NCBI RefSeq assembly: GCF_009677585.1
Contig: NZ_WKYV01000022.1
Span: 5,502 to 69,501, forward strand
Direction of reading: 5' to 3'
Length of the DNA: 64,000 nucleotides
Origin: Lactonifactor sp. BIOML-A5
GTDB lineage: Bacteria > Bacillota > Clostridia > Lachnospirales > Lachnospiraceae
The notes under the pieces: model-generated
The model's database searches: none
The model's input: only the letters and a program-made list of their open reading frames with translations
Told to the model about the DNA's origin: nothing
Program-made: the position numbers and the translations under genes
Shown here: one piece after another, positions 8,671 through 16,345 of the stretch
How positions within the stretch are numbered: position 1 is the first letter of the stretch
How the letters are laid out: each line of letters opens with the position of its first letter

Positions 8671-9408
8671 CTACTGAATCTCCATCCCTCCCATACTTGG
8701 TACGGATGTATTGGATTGTGTTATCTCCTGCACCTTTTCTCTCGCCCAATCGGGGAGCAGCTCTGCTTTCAGCTCACCGATAAAGTCACTGCGATCATAC
8801 TGGCATTTTTCTCCGTCAGAAAGAAATCTGCCGAACACCTTTCTGCCACTTGCCGAGGGACTACACCCAAAACCACCCTCACATAAAACAAGCTGGTCAC
8901 GAGGTGTTTTGTAATCATCTTTTAAACAGGTGGGTTTGAGTACCATCACTCTGCCGGTGTAGTCAAGATGTGTTTTATCGTTGCAGTGGGCGTGATTCCA
9001 AAGGTTTAGACTGTCATATTCCTTGCGAGCAAGGTTAATGAAACCATCGAGAACAGCGGTGTGGCTGTCCACACGGAACTCAGCATTTGCATTCATTCCG
9101 TTGATTTTATTTTCGGGGATATAGATGCTCTTTGCCCACTCCTTGTTATCCCTCGAAAATCTGCCGTCATGGTCAAGCTGCTGCAAGGTATTGGCAAGGA
9201 CGAAGTTTACCCGGTCATAGCCAAACTCCGCAATCGCCATCTTTGCAACATCATGACCTAAGTGGTAACCGTCAAAATTTGCATTGATCGTGTCCTCAAT
9301 AAAGTCAGCACAGCGGTTATTTTCTCGCAAAGATTCTTGGTACTGCTCCAGTTCGCCGTTTCGCTTGGCTTCATTTAGACTGTAGGGATACACATATCTT
9401 TTATCCAT
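8671..9408 (-). CDS. DUF3849-type element protein
   Basis: A 245-residue soluble protein beginning with the DUF3849-like phrase YPYSLNEAKRNGELEQYQES, followed by an acidic helical stretch and a central FGYDRVNFVLANTLQQ motif. This family is common on Firmicutes integrative elements, usually next to YodL/DUF4316-type and methylase genes, and has no established function. The ATG overlaps the stop of the upstream AbrB-like gene. No membrane segment or signal peptide is seen. The full usual length appears to be present. Confidence 0.7.
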   Translation of the reverse strand: MDKRYVYPYSLNEAKRNGELEQYQESLRENNRCADFIEDTINANFDGYHLGHDVAKMAIAEFGYDRVNFVLANTLQQLDHDGRFSRDNKEWAKSIYIPENKINGMNANAEFRVDSHTAVLDGFINLARKEYDSLNLWNHAHCNDKTHLDYTGRVMVLKPTCLKDDYKTPRDQLVLCEGGFGCSPSASGRKVFGRFLSDGEKCQYDRSDFIGELKAELLPDWAREKVQEITQSNTSVPSMGGMEIQ

Positions 9409-9877
9409 GCAGAAGCTCCCCCTTTACCAAAAGCGCGTCAAGCTCTCCGAGGCAGATGCCATAATTGGAGAAAAGCTCAAGCAAGTGAGGCGGCACATCG
9501 GAGATGTCATGGTCGTACTCGGCAGGCTCAATGTGAATGATACCGGCATCTTCCTCCACAAAGGCATTTAGCTTTGTTCCTTCGGGGATTCCGGCAATCT
9601 CCAAAACCTCATCGGGCAAGTGGATACCCTCAAAGTCCAAATCCTCACAATGACCGCAGTCATCGCACTCACCACAGTTTTTTGCCAAGATGGAGAGATA
9701 CCCCTGTGTAATTTCCGCAAGGGAGGCAATGGTCTTAATCATCTCCATTGCTGTCATCTTGGCACCTGCGATAACGATGGCACCCTCTGTGTGGATAACT
9801 GCAATTTCATCTCTCAAGCCTGCTTTTGTAATGGATTCATTGCTTACGGTAAACCCCTTGCTTTGATTGTTTTTCAT
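9401..9877 (-). CDS. AbrB/SpoVT-like small protein with Cys cluster
   Basis: A 158-residue protein. Its C-terminal half contains an AbrB/MazE-like swapped-hairpin pattern (IHLPDEVLEIAGIPEGTKL, then AGIIHIEPAE), which in that superfamily binds DNA as a dimer. A cysteine-rich stretch CGECDDCGHC lies just before it and could bind a metal. The N-terminal part is unassigned. The ATG has AAGAAGG upstream, and the stop overlaps the DUF3849 start. A transcriptional-regulator role is possible but only inferred; no toxin partner gene is adjacent. Confidence 0.6.
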   Translation of the reverse strand: MKNNQSKGFTVSNESITKAGLRDEIAVIHTEGAIVIAGAKMTAMEMIKTIASLAEITQGYLSILAKNCGECDDCGHCEDLDFEGIHLPDEVLEIAGIPEGTKLNAFVEEDAGIIHIEPAEYDHDISDVPPHLLELFSNYGICLGELDALLVKGELLHG

Positions 9878-9905
9878 TGAAATTCCTTCTTTCTGTAAAA
9901 TAAAA

Positions 9906-10877
9906 TTAAGCCTTCAACGGTGATGAAGGCTCGTGAATGAGTTTGTATTCTCCTTCGTTCAAAAGGCTGATAAAGGAGAATAAATTTAATTGGTGATTCT
10001 TCATTTGGAGATATGGTATTGGGTCATAGTTGGTGATAATCAGTTCTTCATAAACATCTCCTTCCTTGTGGGACATACTGTTTGGTCTTGTAGTATGGAA
10101 AATATAGAAGTCTTGGTAAAGCTCTATAATTTCTGCGGAATTGTTGTAGCTGACCATAACATAACCCTGTGCTTTTTTCAGTGCATCTCGAAGTCTGATA
10201 TGGTCGGCTTTTGGGAATGCCACGGCATAAAATCCCTCGGCGTCATAGTACGGGGGATCGCAATAGATAAAGGCATTCGGTCTATCGTACTGCTTAATAA
10301 GGGCTTCAAAGTCCTTGTTTTCAATGGTGACCTCCGAAAAGGCACGGTTAAATCGCCAAATATCCACAAAGAACCTGCGGACATCACATCGTTTGCCACC
10401 GTAGGTATCGCCATTGGCATTAAAGCTGTAACGGAGCAGTTTGTAGTAAATGGCGGCTCTCTTGATATCCTTTTCATCTGCATTTGCAAGGAGCAGTTTT
10501 TTGGCTTCTGTTGCACTTGGCGGCGAGAGCATAATTTCTGTGAGCTTTAGCTCCTGCTTTAAATCTTCCTCGGTAAATTCTTCTTTTGCAATGAAACGCT
10601 TAAACACCTCAAAGTCATCACGAGCATTGAGAGTTAAAAAACCAATCTCACGAATGAGTGCAAGCGGCTTATCTCTGGCACACCGCATAAGGTTTACAAG
10701 ATTGGCATTGAAATCGTTATATACCTTCAGGGTACTTGGGGGACAGTCAAGGTTTAAAGTCACCGTTCCGCTACCACCAAACACATCAATGCTCCGTTCA
10801 TACCTGGGCGGAGCAAGTAGGTTAATCAGCCACATGAGCTTGCCTTTGCCGCCCACCCAGCTGATAATGCTTTTCAT
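9906..10877 (-). CDS. D12-class DNA adenine methylase (Dam-like)
   Basis: A 323-residue N6-adenine DNA methyltransferase. The N-terminal SAM-binding motif is ISWVGGKGKLMWLI, and the catalytic DPPY motif appears as FIYCDPPYYDAEGF near residue 200. A VFGGSGTVTL stretch lies near residue 35. ATG 10,877 with GGGGGTGAT upstream is preferred to the TTG one codon earlier. No restriction endonuclease gene is adjacent, so it is probably an orphan methylase carried by the element, for example to avoid host restriction. The target sequence cannot be told from the protein by eye. Confidence 0.85.
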   Translation of the reverse strand: MKSIISWVGGKGKLMWLINLLAPPRYERSIDVFGGSGTVTLNLDCPPSTLKVYNDFNANLVNLMRCARDKPLALIREIGFLTLNARDDFEVFKRFIAKEEFTEEDLKQELKLTEIMLSPPSATEAKKLLLANADEKDIKRAAIYYKLLRYSFNANGDTYGGKRCDVRRFFVDIWRFNRAFSEVTIENKDFEALIKQYDRPNAFIYCDPPYYDAEGFYAVAFPKADHIRLRDALKKAQGYVMVSYNNSAEIIELYQDFYIFHTTRPNSMSHKEGDVYEELIITNYDPIPYLQMKNHQLNLFSFISLLNEGEYKLIHEPSSPLKA

Positions 10878-10921
10878 CAATTTTTATCACCCCCTTGGTT
10901 AAAAAACGGCACAAAAAAAGA

Positions 10922-10957
10922 CCGACTGCTCGGCTGTAAAAACAGCGGAACAATCGG
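10922..10957 (-). terminator. Intrinsic terminator between SLOG remnant and dam-like gene
   Basis: An imperfect hairpin (CCGACTGCTCGGCTGT paired with ACAGCGGAACAATCGG, AAAA loop on the + strand) is followed on the - strand by a run of seven T. It would end transcripts entering from the divergent promoter region at about 11,200, giving partial termination before the methylase. Confidence 0.65.
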
Positions 10958-10988
10958 CCTTAAATGCGGTTTTCTTTTTTCAGTTCTG

Positions 10989-11180
10989 TCAGCAAATAGA
11001 GCTTGCCATATACGGTAAGCCATAGCAAGCCCCGAAGTAGAAGGTGTCAATGCCATTTTCAATTGCCTTGTTGATTTCCTCCCATAGTCTTAATTTCAAT
11101 GTTTCCAGTTGTTTTGCCTTTTTTGGTAGCTTTTCGCTTCTATGTCCTGTGAAGCAGAGTGAGTGTTCTTTTTTCTGCAT
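10989..11180 (-). pseudogene. Truncated SLOG/YpsA-like (DUF1273-type) protein
   Basis: The 63-residue ORF has a good site (GGAG before ATG 11,180) and begins SLCFTGHRSEKLP, the classic start of YpsA/DUF1273-type SLOG proteins, which normally run to about 180 residues. It stops after FYFGACYGLPYMASSIC. In another frame the bases downstream read LLTELKKENRI before a stop, which resembles continuation after a one- or two-base shift. Only about a third of the fold remains, so it is probably non-functional, although very short versions exist on some elements. Confidence 0.5.
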
Positions 11181-11232
11181 AGTATCGCTCCTTTCGTATT
11201 ACACTATATATATAGTATCTATATATATGTAA

Positions 11233-11264
11233 ATAGTCAAGATGTAATGTTACATATAGACTAT
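11233..11264. promoter_or_regulatory. 32-bp palindrome, candidate operator in a divergent promoter region
   Basis: ATAGTC-aag-ATGTAA-TG-TTACAT-ata-GACTAT is symmetric about 11,248/11,249: two six-base arms match perfectly on each side with three-base spacers. It lies between the - strand genes starting at 11,180 and the XRE gene at 11,284, next to AT-rich promoter-like sequence (11,203-11,232). Position and symmetry fit an operator for the XRE protein, probably autoregulatory. Confidence 0.6.
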
Positions 11265-11283
11265 GTATAGAGAGGTGAATAAT

Positions 11284-11526
11284 ATGGATAATACTAACTC
11301 AATTTTTGAAATGAAAGACTATGGCAAAATTAACTTCCATGTGAAAGAAATCATGGATGCAAAAAATATAACACGGAGCAAGCTTTCTAAGCTTTCCAAC
11401 GTTCGTTTTGAAGTAGCTGATAAATGGTACAACGGAAATATTGAGCGAATGGATATTGATGTACTCACTCGTATTTGCTATGTTTTGGATTGCAGTATTT
11501 CCGATTTAATGAGCTATGAAAAGTAG
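11284..11526 (+). CDS. XRE-family helix-turn-helix regulator
   Basis: An 80-residue cytoplasmic DNA-binding protein. The HTH is visible as ITRSKLSKLSNVRFEVADKW, followed by the usual XRE tail LTRICYVLDCSISDLMSYEK. ATG 11,284 is chosen because GAGGTGAA lies at correct spacing; the upstream ATG at 11,263 sits inside the palindrome and lacks a site. It is the only + strand gene in this part of the element and faces the - strand accessory block across a divergent promoter. It is a likely control switch for those genes. Confidence 0.85.
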   Translation: MDNTNSIFEMKDYGKINFHVKEIMDAKNITRSKLSKLSNVRFEVADKWYNGNIERMDIDVLTRICYVLDCSISDLMSYEK

Positions 11527-11532
11527 GGACTA

Positions 11533-12126
11533 CTAAAGTCCAATATTATTTTGTACTATGTGACCCCCATTCTTTGCAATTAAGATACCGTTAATAATTG
11601 CCCGAAATGCAAAATTGCCGATGAGCTGTTCATCGGCAATTTCATTTATATGGATATATTCTTTTCCTATAGCAATTGTTCTCGCTGTCTGATACAACGC
11701 ATAGCCATCTGTACTGATCCCTCGCAGGGGAATATCCATTAGACTTACCTCGCCGGGGTGGATATGCACCAAGGCACGATTCCATAAATCCTCATCGGCA
11801 GAAAGCAGATAAATTATCGCACAAACCTTTTTAGAGATATATGGCTTGCAGATGGTCATAAATCTTTGCTTGTGGGCAGGGGTTAAAAACCAATCCCCGG
11901 TAAAGTTCTGAGTAAGCTTTTGCAATCGCTTGTTCAAATAGCGATGACGAAAATTTGCAAAACAGTTTTTTACCAATCTTTTATAGGTGGCATTACTCTG
12001 GCTGCTCTCAGCCGTTAAATTTTCCATAATAATCAGTCCTTTCTTTCTCTGGGTGAAATTTGGCACAAGCATCATCATCTGTTCAAATTCAGAAAATCTT
12101 GTGCCGTATAAAAAATATCTTGACAT
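11533..12126 (-). CDS. Element protein of unknown function
   Basis: A 197-residue basic soluble protein convergent with the XRE gene (6-base gap). ATG 12,126 has AAAGGAGA upstream. An internal ATG at about 12,027 has its own AAAGGA site, so residues 1-33 could be a separate leader peptide coupled to a 164-residue main product. The N-terminal phrase RFSEFEQMMMLVPNF resembles short peptides found on similar elements, from memory. The main part has an alpha-helical, Arg/Lys-rich start and an end with ISTDGYALYQTARTIAIG. I do not recognise a family. Confidence 0.6.
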   Translation of the reverse strand: MSRYFLYGTRFSEFEQMMMLVPNFTQRKKGLIIMENLTAESSQSNATYKRLVKNCFANFRHRYLNKRLQKLTQNFTGDWFLTPAHKQRFMTICKPYISKKVCAIIYLLSADEDLWNRALVHIHPGEVSLMDIPLRGISTDGYALYQTARTIAIGKEYIHINEIADEQLIGNFAFRAIINGILIAKNGGHIVQNNIGL

Positions 12127-12162
12127 TTGAAAATCTCCTTTCTTTAAAACTTATGGCATAAA

Positions 12163-12201
12163 AAATAGGCAGTGGATTTTATAATTATCCACTGCCTATT
12201 T
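12163..12201 (-). terminator. Perfect 15-bp hairpin, terminator reading leftwards
   Basis: AAATAGGCAGTGGAT and ATCCACTGCCTATTT form a perfect 15-bp stem with a 9-base loop. On the - strand it is followed by TTTTTTAT, so it would stop transcripts arriving from rlmD before they enter the element. The rest of 12,127-12,347 is AT-rich and holds no ORF that I can support. Confidence 0.7.
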
Positions 12202-12327
12202 GCGTGCTTGCTATTCAATTTTATCAGTACATCTTATAAAATACCCTATGTCATCTATATTTTCACTGTTTTTTCGGGGTCAAAAACGGCACTTTTTAGC
12301 CTGTTTTTTAGCCCCAAAACCACCCAA

Positions 12328-12410
12328 AAACCACTACATGTTGTGGTTTAGCCCTCATTTTTAGTCTTGCCACCACAATACGTCATCAGAATTATCGCTT
12401 CAACGTGGAC
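12328..12410. other. Probable element end / attachment region at the rlmD 3' end
   Basis: Element-type sequence meets the last codons of rlmD here. A short inverted repeat AAACCAC-TACATGTT-GTGGTTT (12,328-12,349) overlaps the rlmD stop codon. The gene sequence around CCACGTTGAAGCG (- strand, 12,396-12,408) corresponds to the HVE codons near the C-terminus, the part of rumA used as an integration target by streptococcal elements. The exact crossover cannot be placed without the empty site. Confidence 0.5.
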
Positions 12411-13733
12411 AGTCATCCCAAACTGATCCACCACCGTCACCCTCTCCATCTCATACCCATTCTCCCCCAGCCACTTCACATCCCTTGCCAGGGTTGCCGA
12501 GTCGCAGCTTACATATACAATCCTCTTAGGCTTCATATCCACCATAGTGCGCAGCAGGGATTCCTCACAGCCTTTTCTCGGAGGATCCACCACGATAACA
12601 TCCGCATAGATTCCGTCTTTTTCATATTTCTCAGGCAGAACCTCCTCTGCCTTTCCCACATAAAAAGCCGCATTTTCTATCCCATTTAACCGCGCATTTC
12701 TCTTGGCGTCTTCTATGGCCTGAGGGACAATCTCCACCCCGTATACCTGCTTTGCCTTCCGGGCCAGAAAGAGGGAGATGGTTCCTATTCCGCAGTACAG
12801 GTCCCACACAGTCTCCCTGCCTGTCAGCTGTGCGTACGCAAGTGCTCTCTCATACAGCTTCTTTGTCTGCACGGGATTTACCTGGTAAAAGGACAGAGGG
12901 GAAATCTGGAACTTAACATCTCCGATGGAATCCGTGATATAGGGCTGTCCCCACAGAAGTTTAATCTCTTCTCCAAGGATAACATTCGTCCGCTTTTTGT
13001 TTACATTCAAAGAAATGCTGGTCATTCCTTTGAGCTCTCTCAAACTCTCCACCAGCTTTTCTGATTTGGGCAAAGTCTCTCCGTTTACGATCACACAGAC
13101 CATAATCTCGCCGGACTGGAAACCATAACGGATCAGCACATGGCGCACCAGTCCCTTACCTGTCACTTCATCATAGGGCTCTACACTCCATTCCGTCATA
13201 TAAGCAATGAGCTTGTCTAAGATCACCTCATTGAACTCTACTCCAAGGAAGCATTTTCTGTTGTTGATAATAGTGTGCGTCCGACTGGCATAAAAGCCGG
13301 CTACTATATTGCCGTCCTTGTCCCTGCCGATGGGAAACTGAGCCTTATTTCTGTAGAAATACGGTTCCTCCATCCCTATCACCTCTTCAATGGGTACCTC
13401 AGAAAAACCTCCGATCCGCATAAGGTTATTCCTTACCTTATTCTCTTTAAACTTCAGCTGCTGCTCATAGGAGAGGGCCTGAATCTGGCATCCCCCGCAC
13501 TGGCGGGCATAGGGGCATCTGGGTTCTACCCTGTGGGGCGACGGCTGAAGGAGTCTAATCATCCGGGCATAGGCGTAATTCTTCTTTGCTTTTATTACCT
13601 TTGCTTCTATAGTATCTCCTATCACAGCATCCTTGACAAAAAAGGGGAAGCCGTCAATTTTACCGATTCCCTCTCCCCCGTGTCCCATATCCTCTATTGT
13701 AATTGTAATACTGTCATTCTTTTTATAGTTCAT
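12348..13733 (-). CDS. rlmD: 23S rRNA (uracil-C5)-methyltransferase, RlmD/RlmCD type
   Basis: A 461-residue SAM-dependent RNA methyltransferase that makes m5U in 23S rRNA. An N-terminal TRAM domain (about residues 5-60) is followed by the Fe-S cysteines CPYARQCGGCQIQ. The Rossmann-type core has VWDLYCGIGTISLFLA, VDPPRKGCEE and the catalytic-cysteine motif YVSCDSATLARD. ATG 13,733 has AGGAG upstream. The last 15 or so residues (ILMTYCGGKTKNEG) run into the mobile-element edge and may be element-supplied, which would leave the enzyme functional. In Firmicutes one enzyme often serves both U747 and U1939, so RlmCD is the alternative name. Confidence 0.88.
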   Translation of the reverse strand: MNYKKNDSITITIEDMGHGGEGIGKIDGFPFFVKDAVIGDTIEAKVIKAKKNYAYARMIRLLQPSPHRVEPRCPYARQCGGCQIQALSYEQQLKFKENKVRNNLMRIGGFSEVPIEEVIGMEEPYFYRNKAQFPIGRDKDGNIVAGFYASRTHTIINNRKCFLGVEFNEVILDKLIAYMTEWSVEPYDEVTGKGLVRHVLIRYGFQSGEIMVCVIVNGETLPKSEKLVESLRELKGMTSISLNVNKKRTNVILGEEIKLLWGQPYITDSIGDVKFQISPLSFYQVNPVQTKKLYERALAYAQLTGRETVWDLYCGIGTISLFLARKAKQVYGVEIVPQAIEDAKRNARLNGIENAAFYVGKAEEVLPEKYEKDGIYADVIVVDPPRKGCEESLLRTMVDMKPKRIVYVSCDSATLARDVKWLGENGYEMERVTVVDQFGMTVHVEAIILMTYCGGKTKNEG

Positions 13734-13801
13734 ATTCGTCTCCTGTATCGTCTATAAAGGACGGGTCCATATACGTCCCCGTCCTTCCCTGATGTACTGC
13801 C

Positions 13802-14752
13802 TTATTCCTCGCAAGTGGTCTTGCGTATGTTAGATTCAAACAGCCGGTTATATCCCAGCCAATCCTTCTGATCCTTTGCAGAACTGAAGATCTCAGCCAA
13901 TGTCTCCATCTTGGCATCTGTGTTATCTGCCATATTCAGGGCAACAGCCTCTGCCAGTGCAGGTTTTTTCGGTGAACCGTATTCCAGTTCTCCATGATGT
14001 GCCAGAATACAGTGCTTCAGCTCGCTTTCCAGTTTTTCCGGGAATCCGGGAATCGCCCTGGCCCCATCGTGAACCATCTCTGCTCCTATCATGATATGGC
14101 CCAGAAGCTGCCCGTCATCCGTATAGTCATTGGCAGGAAATGGTGACAGCTCTCTTGTCTTTCCCATGTCATGGCAAATAGCCGCGGTGAGAAGCAAATC
14201 TCTGTTTAAAATGGGATATGCAGTTATATAGTATTCGCACAGCCTGACAACGCTTAACGTATGCTCCAAAAGGCCGCCTACAAATCCGTGATGTACTGTC
14301 TTAGCAGCTGAATTGCCCTTAAATCCTTTGACAAAAGCAGTATCCTCTACATAATATTTCTTCAGGAGAGTCTGCAAATAAGGGTTTTTTATGCTCTGAA
14401 TATACCGGAGAAGCTCCTGGTACATGTCATCAATGCTTTTACCGCTCACCGGCAGATAATTTCCGGGGTCATACTCCCCCTCCGCTGCCTTTCTCGCACG
14501 TTTGATACTCATCTGCAGCATTCCCTGAAAACAGGTTACATCCCCGATTACGTCCACATAATCCAGTACGTCAAAATCTTCAATCCCCTGAGAGTTAGGC
14601 TCCCAGATCTTGGCATCTATGGTACCTGTCTTGTCCTGCAGGATTACATTTTCATAAGGTTTTCCATTCTTTGTCACTGCTGACTGCTTGTGCTTGCACA
14701 GATAAATCCCATTTGCCTTTTCACCTTCACGCAATTCATTTAAAAATTTCAT
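13802..14752 (-). CDS. yhaM: 3'-5' exoribonuclease, YhaM family
   Basis: A 316-residue protein with an N-terminal OB-fold (about residues 10-90, GTIDAKIWEPNSQG) and a C-terminal HD domain. The HD metal ligands appear in VHHGFVGGLLEHTLSV and ICHDMGKTREL. This is the architecture and length of Bacillus YhaM, a 3'-5' exonuclease acting on RNA and single-stranded DNA. It lies 68 bases downstream of the rlmD start side, within a - strand run from the HtrA-like gene. No unusual features are seen in the protein. Confidence 0.85.
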   Translation of the reverse strand: MKFLNELREGEKANGIYLCKHKQSAVTKNGKPYENVILQDKTGTIDAKIWEPNSQGIEDFDVLDYVDVIGDVTCFQGMLQMSIKRARKAAEGEYDPGNYLPVSGKSIDDMYQELLRYIQSIKNPYLQTLLKKYYVEDTAFVKGFKGNSAAKTVHHGFVGGLLEHTLSVVRLCEYYITAYPILNRDLLLTAAICHDMGKTRELSPFPANDYTDDGQLLGHIMIGAEMVHDGARAIPGFPEKLESELKHCILAHHGELEYGSPKKPALAEAVALNMADNTDAKMETLAEIFSSAKDQKDWLGYNRLFESNIRKTTCEE

Positions 14753-14786
14753 TCTCTTTTTTGCCTTCCTAATTCTTTCTGTCTTT

Positions 14787-16139
14787 TTACGAAGCAGTCA
14801 GGGTAACATCGAATTCCAGTTCCACATAACCTTCTGCTCCTTTGCGCATGACTTTTATCTTAATCATCTCGCCTACACTGCATTTTTTAAGTTCATTCTG
14901 ATACTGCTTGACGGTCACAACCTCATTCTCCTTGACCGCAGTAATCACATCGGCCTTCTGTATACCAGCCTGCATAGCGGGAGAGTCCTCTGCTATCATA
15001 TCTACAAAGACCCCTTTTGGCATTCCTGTATTCGCCGCAATCTCATCCGTGACATCCATTCCCCGGATTCCGGCATAAGGATTATCCGTATTATTGGACA
15101 ACTGTTCAATCAGTTCCTTAATCTGAGAGATGGCCAAAGCGGTTACTATATTTCTGCTGTCCTCCAGGCCAAAAGATTGGGCGATAACTCCCACAACTTC
15201 CCCGTTTAGATTCACCAGAATCCCGCTTCCGTCACTGCTTCCCATAATATCCGTTGTCAGCAGATTATACTCGCCGTCCACTACATTTACCGTGTTGGAA
15301 ACCGAGGTAATTAAACCATACGCAATAGAATCACTATACCCCATCGGGCTTCCAATTGCAATAACAGGTTCTCCCTGGCTGACACTGTAGGAGCTTCCCA
15401 GCGACGCGACTGAGAGACAGTTCTGGGATTCCTGGGAAATCTCTGACAGAGGCACCTTCAGAACCGTAAGCCCCGTATTAGAGTCTGTTTTCTGGAAACG
15501 GGCATCCACAGTTGACCCGTCGCAAAAGGTAATCTGAATGCGGTCTACATTATCCACTACACGGTATTCTGTCAGAACAAATAAATCCTGTCCGTTATTC
15601 GCAACAATCAGCCCTGAGATCTGCTTCTGACTTTCTGAAGGGTTGTTAAACCAGTCCGTCCCGCTGGTATTGCCGATTACTGTTACAATAGCTTTTTTAG
15701 GTTCCTGGGCCTGCTGAACCATATCCTTGTAAAGATTGGAATAGTCTGCCAGAGTAAATTCTGCTGGTTCCTGCACTGGCGCCTGAGACTCTTCTTCGGG
15801 GGGAGTCTCTTCGTCCTCCTCTCCGGAGGGTTCTTCATCCTGAGGAATATTCACTTTGGGTGCGCTTTCCTTGTCTTCCCGGTACTTATCTATCCCGGAG
15901 ATAGTAATCGAAAATACAAGAGCTGCAATTACACCGAATAACACTGCGGCACCGGCAATCCACCCTGCCCGTCTCAGGACGGTTCTCCTGTCCAGAGGCT
16001 TCTCTTTTATCGTCTCTTTTACAAAGCTGTAAGCTTCCTCATGCTCCTCAGGAGTCTCTCCCTCCCTCTCCTTTTCTGCCTCTTCCAGATGCTCCTTGTC
16101 AGGATTCTCCATGAGTTCTTTCTTTTCATTCTCATCCAT
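14787..16139 (-). CDS. Membrane-anchored HtrA/DegP-like protein with degenerate catalytic triad
   Basis: A 450-residue protein: acidic cytoplasmic N-terminus, one membrane segment (about 69-92), an acidic proline-rich linker (110-140), a trypsin-like domain (about 150-350) and a C-terminal PDZ domain (360-445, TDEIAANTGMPKGVFV, SPAMQAGIQKADVI). The fold is that of HtrA/S1C proteases, but key positions differ. The TNNHV histidine site reads LTEYRVV, and the TDLAVLK aspartate site reads NTGLTVLKV. The GNSGGPLVN serine site reads SSDGSGILVN, where a serine can still be aligned. It is therefore probably a non-proteolytic sensor or scaffold at the cell surface. AAGGAG precedes the ATG. Confidence 0.8.
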   Translation of the reverse strand: MDENEKKELMENPDKEHLEEAEKEREGETPEEHEEAYSFVKETIKEKPLDRRTVLRRAGWIAGAAVLFGVIAALVFSITISGIDKYREDKESAPKVNIPQDEEPSGEEDEETPPEEESQAPVQEPAEFTLADYSNLYKDMVQQAQEPKKAIVTVIGNTSGTDWFNNPSESQKQISGLIVANNGQDLFVLTEYRVVDNVDRIQITFCDGSTVDARFQKTDSNTGLTVLKVPLSEISQESQNCLSVASLGSSYSVSQGEPVIAIGSPMGYSDSIAYGLITSVSNTVNVVDGEYNLLTTDIMGSSDGSGILVNLNGEVVGVIAQSFGLEDSRNIVTALAISQIKELIEQLSNNTDNPYAGIRGMDVTDEIAANTGMPKGVFVDMIAEDSPAMQAGIQKADVITAVKENEVVTVKQYQNELKKCSVGEMIKIKVMRKGAEGYVELEFDVTLTAS

Positions 16140-16345
16140 ACTGCACGTTCTCCTTTATTGCTTAAGTAAGATACACGCAAATCCCGTTCCCGGGATGCCA
16201 AAAAGAGGAATCCCGGCGAGTATACAATATAAATTATCTTAGCAAAGAGATATGAACATTTTATGAAGAATCCGGGAAAATATTTACTTTTAGAAGCGGT
16301 ACCATCTATAAACACCTGGTTTTTAGGGGGTTCACTCCCGACGGC

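Larger units (their letters stand above)
1..12410. mobile_element. Right-hand part of an integrative/conjugative-type element
   Basis: The block combines a Tad-like pilus operon, a DUF3849-type protein, an AbrB-like protein, a Dam-type methylase, a SLOG-type remnant, an XRE regulator with a palindromic operator and several proteins without housekeeping counterparts. This is the accessory content usually found on Firmicutes integrative elements. It stops abruptly against the 3' end of an rlmD/rumA-type gene, where ordinary chromosomal genes begin. No integrase, relaxase or VirB4/VirD4-type gene lies in the window, so those would have to be to the left of base 1. The right edge is inferred, somewhere between 12,328 and 12,410. 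Two genes are broken inside it, so the element may be decaying. Confidence 0.7.

Noticed and set aside
9401-9877. Toxin-antitoxin pair with the AbrB-like protein as antitoxin
   Set aside because: The neighbours are a 245-residue DUF3849 protein and a methylase, neither of which resembles a toxin.
9906-10877. Restriction-modification system around the Dam-like methylase
   Set aside because: No endonuclease or specificity gene lies on either side, so an orphan methylase is the better call.
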